Notes: generated from the sequence alone by a model not told the origin. DNA of 64,000 nucleotides from Pseudomonas californiensis (GCF_021147775.1 NZ_JAGTPK010000009.1:124001-188000), one strand, 5' to 3'. Counted from the stretch's first letter, positions 30,313-39,398 are shown. Numbers and translations: made by a program.

Positions 30313-31080
30313 TCATGCCGGAAACTCAACGTCGAAAGCCTGATAGAACGCAGCCCCTGTATCCGCAACAATCCAGGCCAGAACAATCACATGATGTCCT
30401 TGCTTGTCGCCGGGCAGGTAAACCGAGTGAAAAACCTTGGCGATCATTTCGTCCTTGTGTTGATCAAAGCGTTCATAGGGGTAAAGGTCTGCATAGAAAG
30501 GCTCGGGTTCGAGATGAGCGCGCGTGATACGGGTCGATTCATCCCAACCGTCCTTGGTGATAAACCAGTGGTAACCACGCGTGATATGAGCTGCGGTGTA
30601 TTCCCATACCACTGGAAAAAACGCTCTAGGTGCGACCGGTATGCGATTCCAGCCAGCTGAATAGGAGGACTCGGGATGCTTCGCACGCACCGCTTCATCA
30701 AGCTCCGCGTCGGTGAAATTGATGCAGATCCGGTGATCGTCCTTGCCGCCACTCAGAATCAACCCATCAAGCGGTGGTACGCCACTCACTGCATCACTGG
30801 GAAAACCCGGGAAAGTGCCTCCTGTCTTATCCGGAAAATTCTTTCCACCTTCCATCTCGTTGAGTTCCCAGTCCTCCAGCAGGCCCAGGTCTACCGCTTG
30901 CGAACCTCGGCTGGCGGGCAAGATTACTCGTCCGTGAAATTTCGGTTTTGAACGCGGCCTGGAGGGCGCAGGAGTTTGCATCGACGCAGCCGTCGTTGTT
31001 GCAGTGACTATCTTTGTGGGGTTGAACGTGACGGTTGTCGTCGTAGTGATGACTGGATGTTCATGGGTGATTCGCTTCAT
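30313..31080 (-). CDS. AA10 (LPMO)-like protein without a signal peptide
   Basis: From the ATG at 31080 (GAGGA upstream) the 255-residue protein has an AA10-like domain starting HGRVILPASRGSQA at His49. The second copper histidine region is EYTAAHITRGYHWFITKDGW, and the closing core is GHHVIVLAWIVADTGAAFYQ. In active lytic polysaccharide monooxygenases the first His is the mature N-terminus. Here it is preceded by about 48 Thr/Pro-rich residues with no hydrophobic core, so standard Sec export and copper-brace formation are not explained. It could be exported otherwise, processed, or have lost oxidase activity. It stands alone on the minus strand. Confidence 0.75.
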   Translation of the reverse strand: MKRITHEHPVITTTTTVTFNPTKIVTATTTAASMQTPAPSRPRSKPKFHGRVILPASRGSQAVDLGLLEDWELNEMEGGKNFPDKTGGTFPGFPSDAVSGVPPLDGLILSGGKDDHRICINFTDAELDEAVRAKHPESSYSAGWNRIPVAPRAFFPVVWEYTAAHITRGYHWFITKDGWDESTRITRAHLEPEPFYADLYPYERFDQHKDEMIAKVFHSVYLPGDKQGHHVIVLAWIVADTGAAFYQAFDVEFPA

Positions 31081-31098
31081 TTTCCTATCCTCAATCAT

Positions 31099-31365
31099 TG
31101 AGATCAGCCCTGCGATGCCTGCCAGGATGATTGAATCAATGATCGTCCGAATGAGGTAGCTGACAGATCTGCGAGGTATCTGGTTTCTGGCTTTAAAAAC
31201 CGCTTTTCATGCCACTGGCATACCCGGCCTGAGCGATCACCGGGCACGGCGATAAAGGCCCAATCGGTATCATGTGATCAGAAAAAAGTTTTCGACCCGA
31301 CGAACTGCACGCAACTTTTGGGCGCGGCCGCCGATAGGGATAGCGGTCGATATTTTCATGGAGAG
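31099..31365. other. Intergenic stretch without a gene
   Basis: No frame, terminator or recognised operator is supported here. I looked for a hrp box (GGAACC-N16-CCACNNA) before the gene at 31366 and did not find one. Confidence 0.5.
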
Positions 31366-31716
31366 ATGCACATGCCCTTTACGGACCCCTATGTCACCCA
31401 GGCGCTTGACGTATTCATTCGTCGTAACGAACAGCTCCAGCAGGAGCTGGCCAACTTCAACCGCCACCCAGGCGGTCTGTTCGTCAGCGAGCGGCGTGCC
31501 GAACATGCCCGCACAGCGTTTTTGCGCGCAGCACAGGAGCGCGATACCAGCCCTCAGGATTTTGCCCTGCGGCTGCTGGCCCGGACCCCGGACGAACTGG
31601 AGCAATTGCGCGAAGCCCGTCGCCGCAAGAACTCTGATTACTCGTCCGCCAACGATCCGAACTCAATAGCCAGGCTGCGCAGTGCTTTCTTCTCTTCGCC
31701 CGGCAAAACAGCCTGA
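31366..31716 (+). CDS. Hypothetical protein, helical
   Basis: The ATG at 31366 has GGAGAG immediately upstream; a second ATG lies at 31372. The 116-residue product begins MHMPFTDPYVTQALDVFIRR and is mostly charged helix (NEQLQQELANFNRHPGG, RRAEHARTAFLRAAQERDTS). A KNSDYSSANDPNS loop and a short tail follow. No family is recognised and there is no signal peptide. Confidence 0.55.
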   Translation: MHMPFTDPYVTQALDVFIRRNEQLQQELANFNRHPGGLFVSERRAEHARTAFLRAAQERDTSPQDFALRLLARTPDELEQLREARRRKNSDYSSANDPNSIARLRSAFFSSPGKTA

Positions 31717-31908
31717 TCCGAATACTCAGCAATCAACAGCTGAGGAGCCGCAGTCCACTGCACCGGCTATGGCTTTACATGGTCAGGCTGATCCTGCCGC
31801 CGAAAGCCAGTGAAGTCGCTGGCGCTGAAAAACGATCAACGTCCGGCATTACCCGCGCGTGCTTTTGACAGGTATCCTGCGCCGGATACATCGAAAGGTA
31901 CGGATTGA

Positions 31909-32130
31909 ATGCGCTACGACCTCATCACCATGGACGTCTTCATCGCTGTTGCCGAAGAGCGCAACCTTACCCGCGCCGCTGAACGTCTGCACCTGGCGGT
32001 GTCAGCGGTCAGCAAACGCATTGCAGAGCTTGAAGAGCAGGTCGGCTCGGCCTTGTTGCTGCGCTATGCGCGCGGGGTTGATCTGCCCCCTGCTGGCCTG
32101 ACAGCGTGTGATCACAGCGACCATGGACGG
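31909..32130 (+). pseudogene. Truncated LysR-type regulator (HTH fragment)
   Basis: The frame begins MRYDLITMDVFIAVAEERNL, then TRAAERLHLAVSAVSKRIAE, the complete LysR helix-turn-helix, up to LLLRYARGVDLPPAG at about residue 64. After that the LysR pattern is lost, and the frame runs into the opposite-strand DUF2254 gene. LysR proteins are near 300 residues, so the effector domain is missing. A deletion joining the fragment to the end of the convergent gene is the simplest explanation. Confidence 0.75.
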
Positions 32131-33417
32131 TCATCTCTGACCCGACAATCCAAGATCGGACACCAGGCGGCGCAGTGTCTGCTTTTCCTCGTCCAGCACC
32201 AGCGCGTGATCCGAATAACTGAGCACATGTGCAGCCTGACGCGCCGCCACGCTTGAAAATTCCGGGTTCATGCGGGCAAGGCTGCCCAGCGCCTTGAGCA
32301 GGCGGACACTGACTTCGATCAGCGCCGCGCCATCTCGGGCAATGGGTGAAAAGAAATCTTCAAACAGGTCTGCCACCTCAAGTGAAGGCATGAAGACGTT
32401 TGAGCATAGGGACGTCTCATGTGATTCGCCAGGCGTTTCACGCCCCCAGCGGCCCAATGTCCTGACGCCTCGGCCAATCACGTCGATGGCCGTGCCAGGG
32501 TCGTTCACAGCAGGAGACAATGCCCTCGAAGCGATTTCAGACAGCACTGCCAGACCAAACCTCGGGTCGTGTTCAAAGACCCGCCTCACACCGAGGGTGA
32601 AAGCCAGACGGACTCGTTTTTCAAGGTCCTGATCATGTGACTGATCGGGGTTCGGTCCTGTCGCCAACTGTACATAAGCGAGCGGTTCGCCCTGCGCAAC
32701 AAAGCTGCCAGGAACGACCGGTACATAGATCGCCAGCCCCTGCTGCTGAGCGACAGCGCCCAATGCCTTCACATCCACGAACTGCAGATAGCCAGTTTCA
32801 GGCGATGCGATGAGCTGCAAGCCTTCCGGCAAGGTCGCAGGATAAGGAGAGGCGCCCATGGTGGGCTGCTCGTTTCGCCGTTCGATGGCGGTCACTGTGG
32901 CATGTTCGACCAGATCGATCGTGTCGCCGATTCGACCCAGCCTCGACAGGTAATCGATCCAGCGCAATAGCGTGTACACAATCACCACAATGACCGCGAT
33001 GGTCACGCCGAACAACAGCACCCTCCCCTGATTGCCATACACGCCGGTGCTCAGCGCGATGATGCCAACCAGGCTGAACAGAAACGAGCCGATAAAGGTC
33101 GCCAGTGCATTCTGCGTCGTCGAGTCTTCCATCATCAGCGTCGTTGCACGCGGCGTCACACCGCTGCTGGTCGAGCCGTAGGCCGTCACCATGGTACTCA
33201 GCGAAAACGTTGTGACGGCGAGCATGCTGGAAGCCAGAATCCCCAGAATCTTGTCCACCGCATCCGAGCCTACCGCCATCGACAGCCCCTCGGGGACATA
33301 GTCTTTAAAAGCGATCGCCAGCAAGGCACTCAGCACCCCCACCAAAGAGAACACCGTCGCCCTGAACCACAACTGCTTGACCATGTCCTTCAAGAACCAG
33401 CGCCACTGCGTTCCCAT
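32131..33417 (-). CDS. DUF2254 membrane protein
   Basis: The 428-residue protein has four likely N-terminal membrane spans: VFSLVGVLSALLAIAF, ILASSMLAVTTFSLSTMVTA, ALATFIGSFLFSLVGIIAL and LLFGVTIAVIVVIVYTLL. A soluble part follows with ETGYLQFVDVKALGAVAQQQ and SRALSPAVNDPGTAIDVIGR. The AVNDPGTA motif is characteristic of DUF2254. The function is unknown. The length is normal for the family, so the neighbouring LysR deletion did not damage it noticeably. Confidence 0.85.
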   Translation of the reverse strand: MGTQWRWFLKDMVKQLWFRATVFSLVGVLSALLAIAFKDYVPEGLSMAVGSDAVDKILGILASSMLAVTTFSLSTMVTAYGSTSSGVTPRATTLMMEDSTTQNALATFIGSFLFSLVGIIALSTGVYGNQGRVLLFGVTIAVIVVIVYTLLRWIDYLSRLGRIGDTIDLVEHATVTAIERRNEQPTMGASPYPATLPEGLQLIASPETGYLQFVDVKALGAVAQQQGLAIYVPVVPGSFVAQGEPLAYVQLATGPNPDQSHDQDLEKRVRLAFTLGVRRVFEHDPRFGLAVLSEIASRALSPAVNDPGTAIDVIGRGVRTLGRWGRETPGESHETSLCSNVFMPSLEVADLFEDFFSPIARDGAALIEVSVRLLKALGSLARMNPEFSSVAARQAAHVLSYSDHALVLDEEKQTLRRLVSDLGLSGQR

Positions 33418-33628
33418 TCGTTAATCCTCAACAGTTCTTCGCATGGACCCGGCTGGACACGCCGCTGGAGTACCTGAACCGGATATCGGCGCGATAGCTT
33501 GTTGGAGCGTTGCGGCCTGTCGATAATTCCAATGTGCTGAATACGAGTTCAGGCGATACTCAACGCGCTGACTGCCAAGGCCAAGCTGCCCAACGGGCCT
33601 CGAATGGCGATTTTTTTACGCGTCGTTC

Positions 33629-33657
33629 TTGACATGCCCTTCGAAGCAGTAGAGAAT
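33629..33657 (+). promoter_or_regulatory. Probable sigma-70 promoter for tRNA-Cys
   Basis: TTGACA (33629-33634), a 17-base spacer, then GAGAAT (33652-33657). It is the only strong -35 match in the 363 bases before the tRNA. The rest of that gap holds no gene; a weak hairpin AACCC/GGGTT lies near 33690-33712. Confidence 0.5.
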
Positions 33658-33780
33658 TGCGTCCATTCCCGACTAGGGGATTGAAAAAAACCCTTAAGAT
33701 TCAACGGGTTAGAAGCACTGAAATAGCTGCTTCTGAAAAGTTACCACGTTTGATGCTGAAGTTGAGCATCGGATGTTTGA

Positions 33781-33854
33781 GGCCGAGTAGCAAAATGGTT
33801 ATGCAGCGGATTGCAAATCCGCCTACGCCGGTTCGATTCCGACCTCGGCCTCCA
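33781..33854 (+). tRNA. tRNA-Cys (GCA)
   Basis: Acceptor stem GGCCGAG/CTCGGCC, anticodon stem-loop GCGGA-TTGCAAA-TCCGC with anticodon GCA, a T arm with GGTTCGATTCC, and an encoded TCCA end. In many gamma-proteobacteria tRNA-Cys and tRNA-Leu(UAA) share one operon; here the tRNA-Leu remnant lies 4.4 kb upstream. Confidence 0.93.
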
Positions 33855-33860
33855 CTCTTG

Positions 33861-33894
33861 AAAACCCCGTAGACTTCAATCTACGGGGTTTTTT
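33861..33894 (+). terminator. Intrinsic terminator after tRNA-Cys
   Basis: AAAACCCCGTAGA (33861-33873) pairs perfectly with TCTACGGGGTTTT (33880-33892), a 13-bp stem with a CTTCAA loop and T-run. Confidence 0.9.
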
Positions 33895-34016
33895 AATGCA
33901 TTCAGAAAAGTGAACTCGACTGACGGCGTGGGCTGTCATTAAAGGCGCGACCTGAAAACTCGGCTTGCTGACGGCAGGCCCGCAGGGTTTCTGCGAGCCG
34001 CGGACTGTCAGCTTTC

Positions 34017-35777
34017 TTAACGCTCCAGCGGCACATAAGGCTGGAAGAAGTCCGAGCCCGCCCATTTCGGCGTTTTTTCGGTGGTCAACGGCGCTGCACG
34101 CCGGTAACTGCTGGCTCGCTTCGAGTAACCTTTGTGGTCGTACTCAGCCATGAACGGGTACGGAAAAACCAGGCGTGTTCGCCCCCTGTTGGCCACATCT
34201 TCCCGAGCAAGAAACGTCGGTTGCTGACCCTTGCGCTCGCGTGCGGGCTTGCCGGCATTGCCGTTCGGCGCGCCAAAGGTACTGGCCTGATCAGGTCTGG
34301 CCTGCCTCGTCACCACCGCATCCGGCGCTCGGCCTTTTTCGACCCAGGCCATCATCGGCGTCAGCAGATCAACCAGGCTTGGCCCATCGCCGCCGCTGCA
34401 ATGGTAAACACCCGTCAGCATGTACAGCCGTGTGAACGCTTCGGTACGCGCCTTGCCCATATGTGCCTCGACCGCCTCGTGGTACGCCAGCGTATTGAGC
34501 GGCGATACACGCGGATCTGACCAGCCATGCCAGAGGATCAGTTTGCCGCCGCCATCCGCGAACCGCGAAAGATCCGGGTTGGTCGCGTCGTATAACGCAT
34601 GCAAGGGACGAAGCTGGTCGAGCATCTGTTTATCGAAGCGCAGGTTGGACAGTTTGAAATCTGCCGGGACGTTTTTCTCGAACGACACGTTGCGAATTGC
34701 CTCCAGCGCAACTTGCTCGCTGACAATGGGCTGGTCGGCATTCATCGGCACGAGCACACCCGCCCACGACAACTCTGACCCAGGCTGCGGCCCGCCGATA
34801 ACAAGGCGCTCGCCGCTGTCCGGATCACGTGGCCCTTCATAGAAACGCCGCACGGCGGCCACTTCTTCAATGCTCAGGCACTGACTGGTATCTGCCGACG
34901 TCTTGCATTGCAGCACGGCAGGGTCAAAGTGGCAGATACGCGGATCAGCGATCAGGCCATCAATCTGGCCGTCCAGTACGTCGCACTGTTCCAGCACCGC
35001 CTTGTGCAGCAGCGGCAAGCGTGAAGCAAGCACAATTGCCTTGCCGTCCGGTCCCGTATTGGCGCGGGCCATCCAGCCGTGATAGATCACTTTCTGGACC
35101 TGGAAATTGAGCGCAGCGGCCCCGGCAATGATCCCGTTGAAGTCATCCGGGTAGCGCTGAGCCTCGATCAATGCCTCGCGCCCACCGTCGGAGCAGCCGG
35201 TGAAATAAGCGTAAGCCGCTTTCTGGCCATAGAACGCCTGAATCAGCTTTTTCGACGCCAGCGCAGTGAGGTGCACGCCACGGTACGCGAAGTCCGCCCT
35301 TTTCTGCGGATCATCGCCAAAGTGGCTGTCTGACGTTCTATGGCCCATGTCGGTCGACGCCACGGCAAACGCGCCGGCATCGAGGGGCTGACAGCCTTCC
35401 GCCGCCCCGACGTTGGTATTGATATGCCCACACAGGCCGCCGCAGCCAACCTGCAGATAGCGCTGCGCCCACGTATTGGTCGGCAGTTCCAGCCGGAAAC
35501 CAATCTCCGGCGCCAGCGTGCCCTGCACGGCACACAGGCTGCGCCCGTCTCTCGTGACCTCGCTGGCCGATAGAACCCGACTTCCCTCCCCGCCAATATC
35601 ACTGAGCTCGATATGGGTCAGCCCGGCACACGCGCTGACCGGTTTGACCACAGCGAGCGAAGCGATAGCGTCGACGCCGCCTGGCGCTGAGGTACTGGCC
35701 AGCGCCGGCAACTGGACGAAGACCGAGGCGGTCAATAACACCAGCGCACTTGCGCCTGTCGGTAATGTGGGTCTCAT
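34017..35777 (-). CDS. Secreted tannase / feruloyl esterase family protein
   Basis: The 586-residue protein has a signal peptide (MRPTLPTGASALVLLTASVF...) and the tannase-family core. An N-terminal GCGGLCGHINTN segment is followed by nucleophile motif GCSDGGREAL, then catalytic Asp in HGWSDPRVSP and His in VYHCSGGDGPS. Such enzymes cleave ester bonds of plant phenolics, here probably in the periplasm or outside the cell. The many cysteines before the nucleophile fit the disulfide next to Ser and His known in this family. The substrate cannot be set from sequence. It is a lone gene. Confidence 0.85.
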   Translation of the reverse strand: MRPTLPTGASALVLLTASVFVQLPALASTSAPGGVDAIASLAVVKPVSACAGLTHIELSDIGGEGSRVLSASEVTRDGRSLCAVQGTLAPEIGFRLELPTNTWAQRYLQVGCGGLCGHINTNVGAAEGCQPLDAGAFAVASTDMGHRTSDSHFGDDPQKRADFAYRGVHLTALASKKLIQAFYGQKAAYAYFTGCSDGGREALIEAQRYPDDFNGIIAGAAALNFQVQKVIYHGWMARANTGPDGKAIVLASRLPLLHKAVLEQCDVLDGQIDGLIADPRICHFDPAVLQCKTSADTSQCLSIEEVAAVRRFYEGPRDPDSGERLVIGGPQPGSELSWAGVLVPMNADQPIVSEQVALEAIRNVSFEKNVPADFKLSNLRFDKQMLDQLRPLHALYDATNPDLSRFADGGGKLILWHGWSDPRVSPLNTLAYHEAVEAHMGKARTEAFTRLYMLTGVYHCSGGDGPSLVDLLTPMMAWVEKGRAPDAVVTRQARPDQASTFGAPNGNAGKPARERKGQQPTFLAREDVANRGRTRLVFPYPFMAEYDHKGYSKRASSYRRAAPLTTEKTPKWAGSDFFQPYVPLER

Positions 35778-36294
35778 GAGAACTCCTGTTCATTGAGGAT
35801 CAAACCTGCAGCGTGGGTCGAACACACGGTTCGCTGAACCCGACACAGTTGCAGGTAAAACGTGCAAGCCACGCGGTAATCAAGCGGTATCGGGGAAAAA
35901 CCTCAACAGTTCCAGTCACCCCATAACCGTGCATAGGGTAACCCGGTTGCTCTTCTCGGTCAGGCGCAGGGTTATCAGGTCCTGTCAGGCGCTGTACAGC
36001 GACCGGTGCAGACCGCATGCAGCAGTGGGTCAGCACATTAGGGAGGGTTTAATGCGTGATAGCGGCGCAATGGGAGCGCCGGGCATCATCGGAGCAACCG
36101 AGAGGCAATCAGGTTCGGCTTGTTGGAAGGCGTTGGGTGGCTGGAGACGATCTGGACAGTCACGACCACAACCTGCGCCGCAGGCTGGAACAGGTCTGCC
36201 GTGGGCAAGACCCGATCCATTCCTCTACGGCATGGGTTATCGGCTGAGGATCCGGGCGAGGCCTGTCCTGCCTGTCCTGCCTGTCACGGCCGTG
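35778..36294. other. Intergenic stretch without a gene
   Basis: About 517 bases between two minus-strand genes. No coding frame is supported. A short tandem repeat of the unit TCCTGCCTG lies at about 36256-36282 close to the end of the monooxygenase gene. Confidence 0.5.
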
Positions 36295-37734
36295 CTACAG
36301 CGCCTGCGCCTGCGCCTGACGGCTGCGCTGCTGCTCGAACGCAGACTCGGCCGCTTTGCGTTGCAGTGCCGCCAGATCTCGAAACCCGGCGCCCGGATGA
36401 TTGGCTTCCAGGCGCGGACCTTCGCCGAACAGCTTCTCGCGCAACGTCCCTTGGGCGTATTCGGTCTTGTAGACACCGCGCTTCTGTAGCTCCGGCACCA
36501 GCAACTCGACCGCATCGATGAAGGTTTCGTGGGTCAACGCATAGGCCAGGTTGAAGCCATCGACGTCGGTGTCCTCGACCCATTCCTGCAACAGGTCGGC
36601 CACGGTTTCCGGGCTGCCGACGAACAGCGGACCAAAACCCCCGATGCCGACCCAGTCGGCCAGCGCCTGCGGAGTCCAGACAGTGTCGGGATCAGCCGTC
36701 GAAAACGTCTCCACTGCCGACTGAATGGCGTTGGTATGAACGTGCCGCAGCGGCTCGTCCGGCCGGAACTGACTGAAGTCGATGCCGGTCCAGCCCGAAA
36801 TCAGTGCCATGGCGCCCTCGTAGCTGACCCAGCTTTTATATTCCTCGAATTTGGCTTTGGCCTTGGCGTCGGTTTCGCCCAGGATCACTGTCTGCAGGTT
36901 GAAGATCAGCACCTTTGAAGGGTCACGACCGGCCTCGGCAGTTCGCCGACGAATATCGGCCACGATTTTTTTCAGCAGCACTTTCGACGGGGCCGCCACA
37001 AACACGCACTCGGCATGCTCGGCAGCGAACTGTTTGCCACGGCTGGAAGCGCCTGCCTGATACAGCACGGGCGTGCGTTGTGGCGACGGTTCACACAGGT
37101 GAATACCGGGGACCTGGAAGTGTTTGCCAACGTGGTGAATTTCATGAATCTTGCTCGGGTCACTGAACACCCGCCGCTCCCGATCCCGCAGGATCGCACC
37201 GTCCTCCCAGCTGCCTTCCCAGAGCTTGTAGCAAACCTCCAGGTACTCTTCTGCATAGTCGTAGCGCGCATCGTGTTCGGTCTGGGTTTTCTGACCCAGA
37301 TTCTTCGCCCCGCTTTCCAGATACGAGGTCACGATGTTCCAGCCAGCGCGGCCTTTGGTCAGGTGATCGAGTGTCGACAGGCGGCGGGCGAACGGGTATG
37401 GATGCTCGAATGACAGCGACGCCGTCAGACCAAACCCCAGGTGTTCTGTGACCAGCGCCATGGGCGGGATCAACTGCAGCGGGTCATTGACCGGCACCTG
37501 GGTCGCCTGGCGAATCGCGGCTTCGCCATTGCCCTGATAGACGTCATAGATGCCCAGCACATCGGCAATGAACAGGCCGTCGAATTTGCCGCGCTCGAGG
37601 ATCTTTGCCAGATCGGTCCAGTATTCCAGGTCCTTGTACTGCCACGAGCGGTCACGCGGGTGCGCCCACAGGCCGGGCGATTGATGGCCGACGCAGTTCA
37701 TGTCGAAGGCATTGAGGCGGATTTGACGAGACAT
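36295..37734 (-). CDS. FMN-dependent monooxygenase, NtaA/SnaA/DszA (LLM) family
   Basis: The 479-residue protein is a luciferase-like flavin monooxygenase. It has the NtaA/DszA opening (LNAFDMNCVGHQSPGLWAHP), then GKFDGLFIADVLGIYDVYQG, and the FMN-site region GLTASLSFEHPYPFARRLST leading to GRAGWNIVTSYLES and QAGASSRGKQFAAEHAECVF. It uses FMNH2 from a separate reductase to oxidise C-S, C-N or similar bonds. It is the last gene of a minus-strand group with SfnB-like proteins, 4 bases after the preceding gene. The substrate is not predictable, but partners suggest an organosulfur compound. Confidence 0.88.
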   Translation of the reverse strand: MSRQIRLNAFDMNCVGHQSPGLWAHPRDRSWQYKDLEYWTDLAKILERGKFDGLFIADVLGIYDVYQGNGEAAIRQATQVPVNDPLQLIPPMALVTEHLGFGLTASLSFEHPYPFARRLSTLDHLTKGRAGWNIVTSYLESGAKNLGQKTQTEHDARYDYAEEYLEVCYKLWEGSWEDGAILRDRERRVFSDPSKIHEIHHVGKHFQVPGIHLCEPSPQRTPVLYQAGASSRGKQFAAEHAECVFVAAPSKVLLKKIVADIRRRTAEAGRDPSKVLIFNLQTVILGETDAKAKAKFEEYKSWVSYEGAMALISGWTGIDFSQFRPDEPLRHVHTNAIQSAVETFSTADPDTVWTPQALADWVGIGGFGPLFVGSPETVADLLQEWVEDTDVDGFNLAYALTHETFIDAVELLVPELQKRGVYKTEYAQGTLREKLFGEGPRLEANHPGAGFRDLAALQRKAAESAFEQQRSRQAQAQAL

Positions 37735-37738
37735 TCAA

Positions 37739-38179
37739 TCACTCCTGAAGCTGAGGCGGCAGCACACCGTTGAGGCGGTAATTGCCAAGCACCTGATAGT
37801 GCCAGCGCAGCGGCTCGCGATCGGTTTGCGCCGGCAGCGACAAGCGCTTGCCGGTCAGTTCATGCTGGATGTTGCCGACTGCCTGCAAGGCATCGGCACT
37901 GGCAATGACGGCTTCTGTGCTGGCAATCAGGCGTTGTTCGGGCAAACCGATCAGGGTCTGGGCGCGTTCCAGCAGCGCGGCGGCGACTTCGATGCGAATC
38001 TGCAGATCGCCGATCTTGCTGATCACATACGGGTCTTCGACGATGCTCTGCAGCTGGCTCAGCGCCCACGGCTGACCGTATTCACGCAGGTCATTCAGGA
38101 TCTGCTGCAAACCCTCGCGGGCGTGCTGCAGATCGTCTGCGGCAACCGACAGTTGGGTGGTGATAACCGGATGGGACAT
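37739..38179 (-). CDS. Free-standing C-terminal domain of an SfnB-like acyl-CoA dehydrogenase-fold protein
   Basis: From the ATG at 38179 (GAGGAG eight bases upstream) the 146-residue protein is all-helical. It ends WHYQVLGNYRLNGVLPP, close to the WKYHLIGNHVLNGVEPP end of the SfnB-like protein encoded just upstream. It corresponds to the C-terminal helical bundle of that fold without the flavin-binding N-terminal and middle domains. It has its own ribosome site and lies in the operon, so it is probably translated, perhaps as a subunit, rather than being debris. Confidence 0.65.
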   Translation of the reverse strand: MSHPVITTQLSVAADDLQHAREGLQQILNDLREYGQPWALSQLQSIVEDPYVISKIGDLQIRIEVAAALLERAQTLIGLPEQRLIASTEAVIASADALQAVGNIQHELTGKRLSLPAQTDREPLRWHYQVLGNYRLNGVLPPQLQE

Positions 38180-38195
38180 GGTGAGGGCTCCTCGA

Positions 38196-39398
38196 TCAAT
38201 TCCAGGCGTGGCGCGGGGGCTCGACACCGTTGAGTACATGGTTGCCGATCAGGTGGTACTTCCAGCGCGCCGGGTCATGCAGCGTGTGGGTTCTGGCATT
38301 GCGCCAGTAACGGTCGAGATTGAGCTTGCCCAGCACCGAGCGCGTACCGGCCAGTTCGAACAGTTTGCTGCTGGCGAGCAAGGCAATCCGGGTCGATAGA
38401 ACCTTCGCCTGAGCCACGATCACCGAGGCATGCGCGACACTGGCTTCGCTGGGCGCGGCAAGTGCCTGATCGATGGCCTGCCCGGCTCTGGCCAGAATCG
38501 CATCCGTGCCGTGCAGACGCCATTGCAGATCGCCAATGGCTGCGAGGCTGAACGGGTCCTGCCAGCCGAAGTCCTGCTTGCTGTCGATCCAGGGCCGTGC
38601 CAGCCGCGCATGCTTGAGGGTTTCCTCAAAGGCGCCGTGCGCGATTCCCGTATCCACGGCCGCCTGAATGATCTGCGAAATGGGTCCGTCGGCCGTGGGT
38701 TCATCAAACGCCTTGTGCACCGGGATCACGGCACTCAGTGGTACGCGCACATTCTTCAATAGCGCGCCGCCACTGGCGGTGGTGCGCTGACCGAAGCCGT
38801 CCCAGTTGTCGATGATGGTCAGCCCCGGATTGTCGCGCTCGACAAAGGCGATGAACGCCTTGTTGTGCTCGTCGACACCCGCCACCGGTACGATGTGGGC
38901 GAACAACGCCCCGGTGCAATAGAACTTTTCGCCATCAAGTACCACCTGCTCGCCCTCGAAGCGAATACGGGTCTGAAAGGCCCCTGCGTTTTTGCTTTTG
39001 GACTCCGAAAACGCATTACCAAAACGATAACCGGCCACCACCTTGCCGAAGTAATGGCGCTTCTGCTCTTCGGTACCGGTATGCAGCAAGGCGTCCAGCA
39101 CGCCCAGATGGTTCTGCGGGATCTGCCCCAATGATGAGTCGGCGGCCGAAATGATCTTGATCACCTCAGCGACGGTCACGTAGGACACGCCTGCGCCGCC
39201 GTACGCCTTGGGCACAGTAATCGCCCACAGGCCACTGGCAGAAAACTCATCGAGTTCGGCCACCGGCAGGCGTCGTTCGCGATCACGCACCGAGGCTTCT
39301 TCGGCAAAACGGCTGGCCAGACCTCGGGCGACTTCGATGGCTTCGAGGTCCGAGGTAATGACATGGGCCTTTTGCGGGAGGATGGGTGTTTGGGTCAT
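38196..39398 (-). CDS. sfnB: SfnB-like flavin-dependent monooxygenase (acyl-CoA dehydrogenase fold)
   Basis: The start at 39398 has CAGGAG seven bases upstream. The 400-residue protein has the acyl-CoA dehydrogenase layout: a helical start, AITVPKAYGGAGVSYVTVAE, a middle beta domain with GEKFYCTGALFAHIVPVAGV and NWDGFGQRTTASGG, and a C-terminal helical bundle ending RNARTHTLHDPARWKYHLIG. The GQRTTASG motif and the C-terminal pattern are those of DszC/SfnB-type enzymes used in sulfone or thiophene oxidation rather than fatty-acid oxidation. It is first in the SfnB-fragment-LLM group. Confidence 0.85.
   Translation of the reverse strand: MTQTPILPQKAHVITSDLEAIEVARGLASRFAEEASVRDRERRLPVAELDEFSASGLWAITVPKAYGGAGVSYVTVAEVIKIISAADSSLGQIPQNHLGVLDALLHTGTEEQKRHYFGKVVAGYRFGNAFSESKSKNAGAFQTRIRFEGEQVVLDGEKFYCTGALFAHIVPVAGVDEHNKAFIAFVERDNPGLTIIDNWDGFGQRTTASGGALLKNVRVPLSAVIPVHKAFDEPTADGPISQIIQAAVDTGIAHGAFEETLKHARLARPWIDSKQDFGWQDPFSLAAIGDLQWRLHGTDAILARAGQAIDQALAAPSEASVAHASVIVAQAKVLSTRIALLASSKLFELAGTRSVLGKLNLDRYWRNARTHTLHDPARWKYHLIGNHVLNGVEPPRHAWN

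Noticed and set aside
31318..31716. A type III effector gene at 31366 given the likely Pseudomonas syringae background.
   Set aside because: No hrp box was found upstream and the N-terminus does not show a convincing effector pattern; left as hypothetical.
36256..36282. Short tandem repeat near the end of the LLM monooxygenase gene as a regulatory element.
   Set aside because: It is only a few imperfect copies of a nonamer outside the gene, without other signals.
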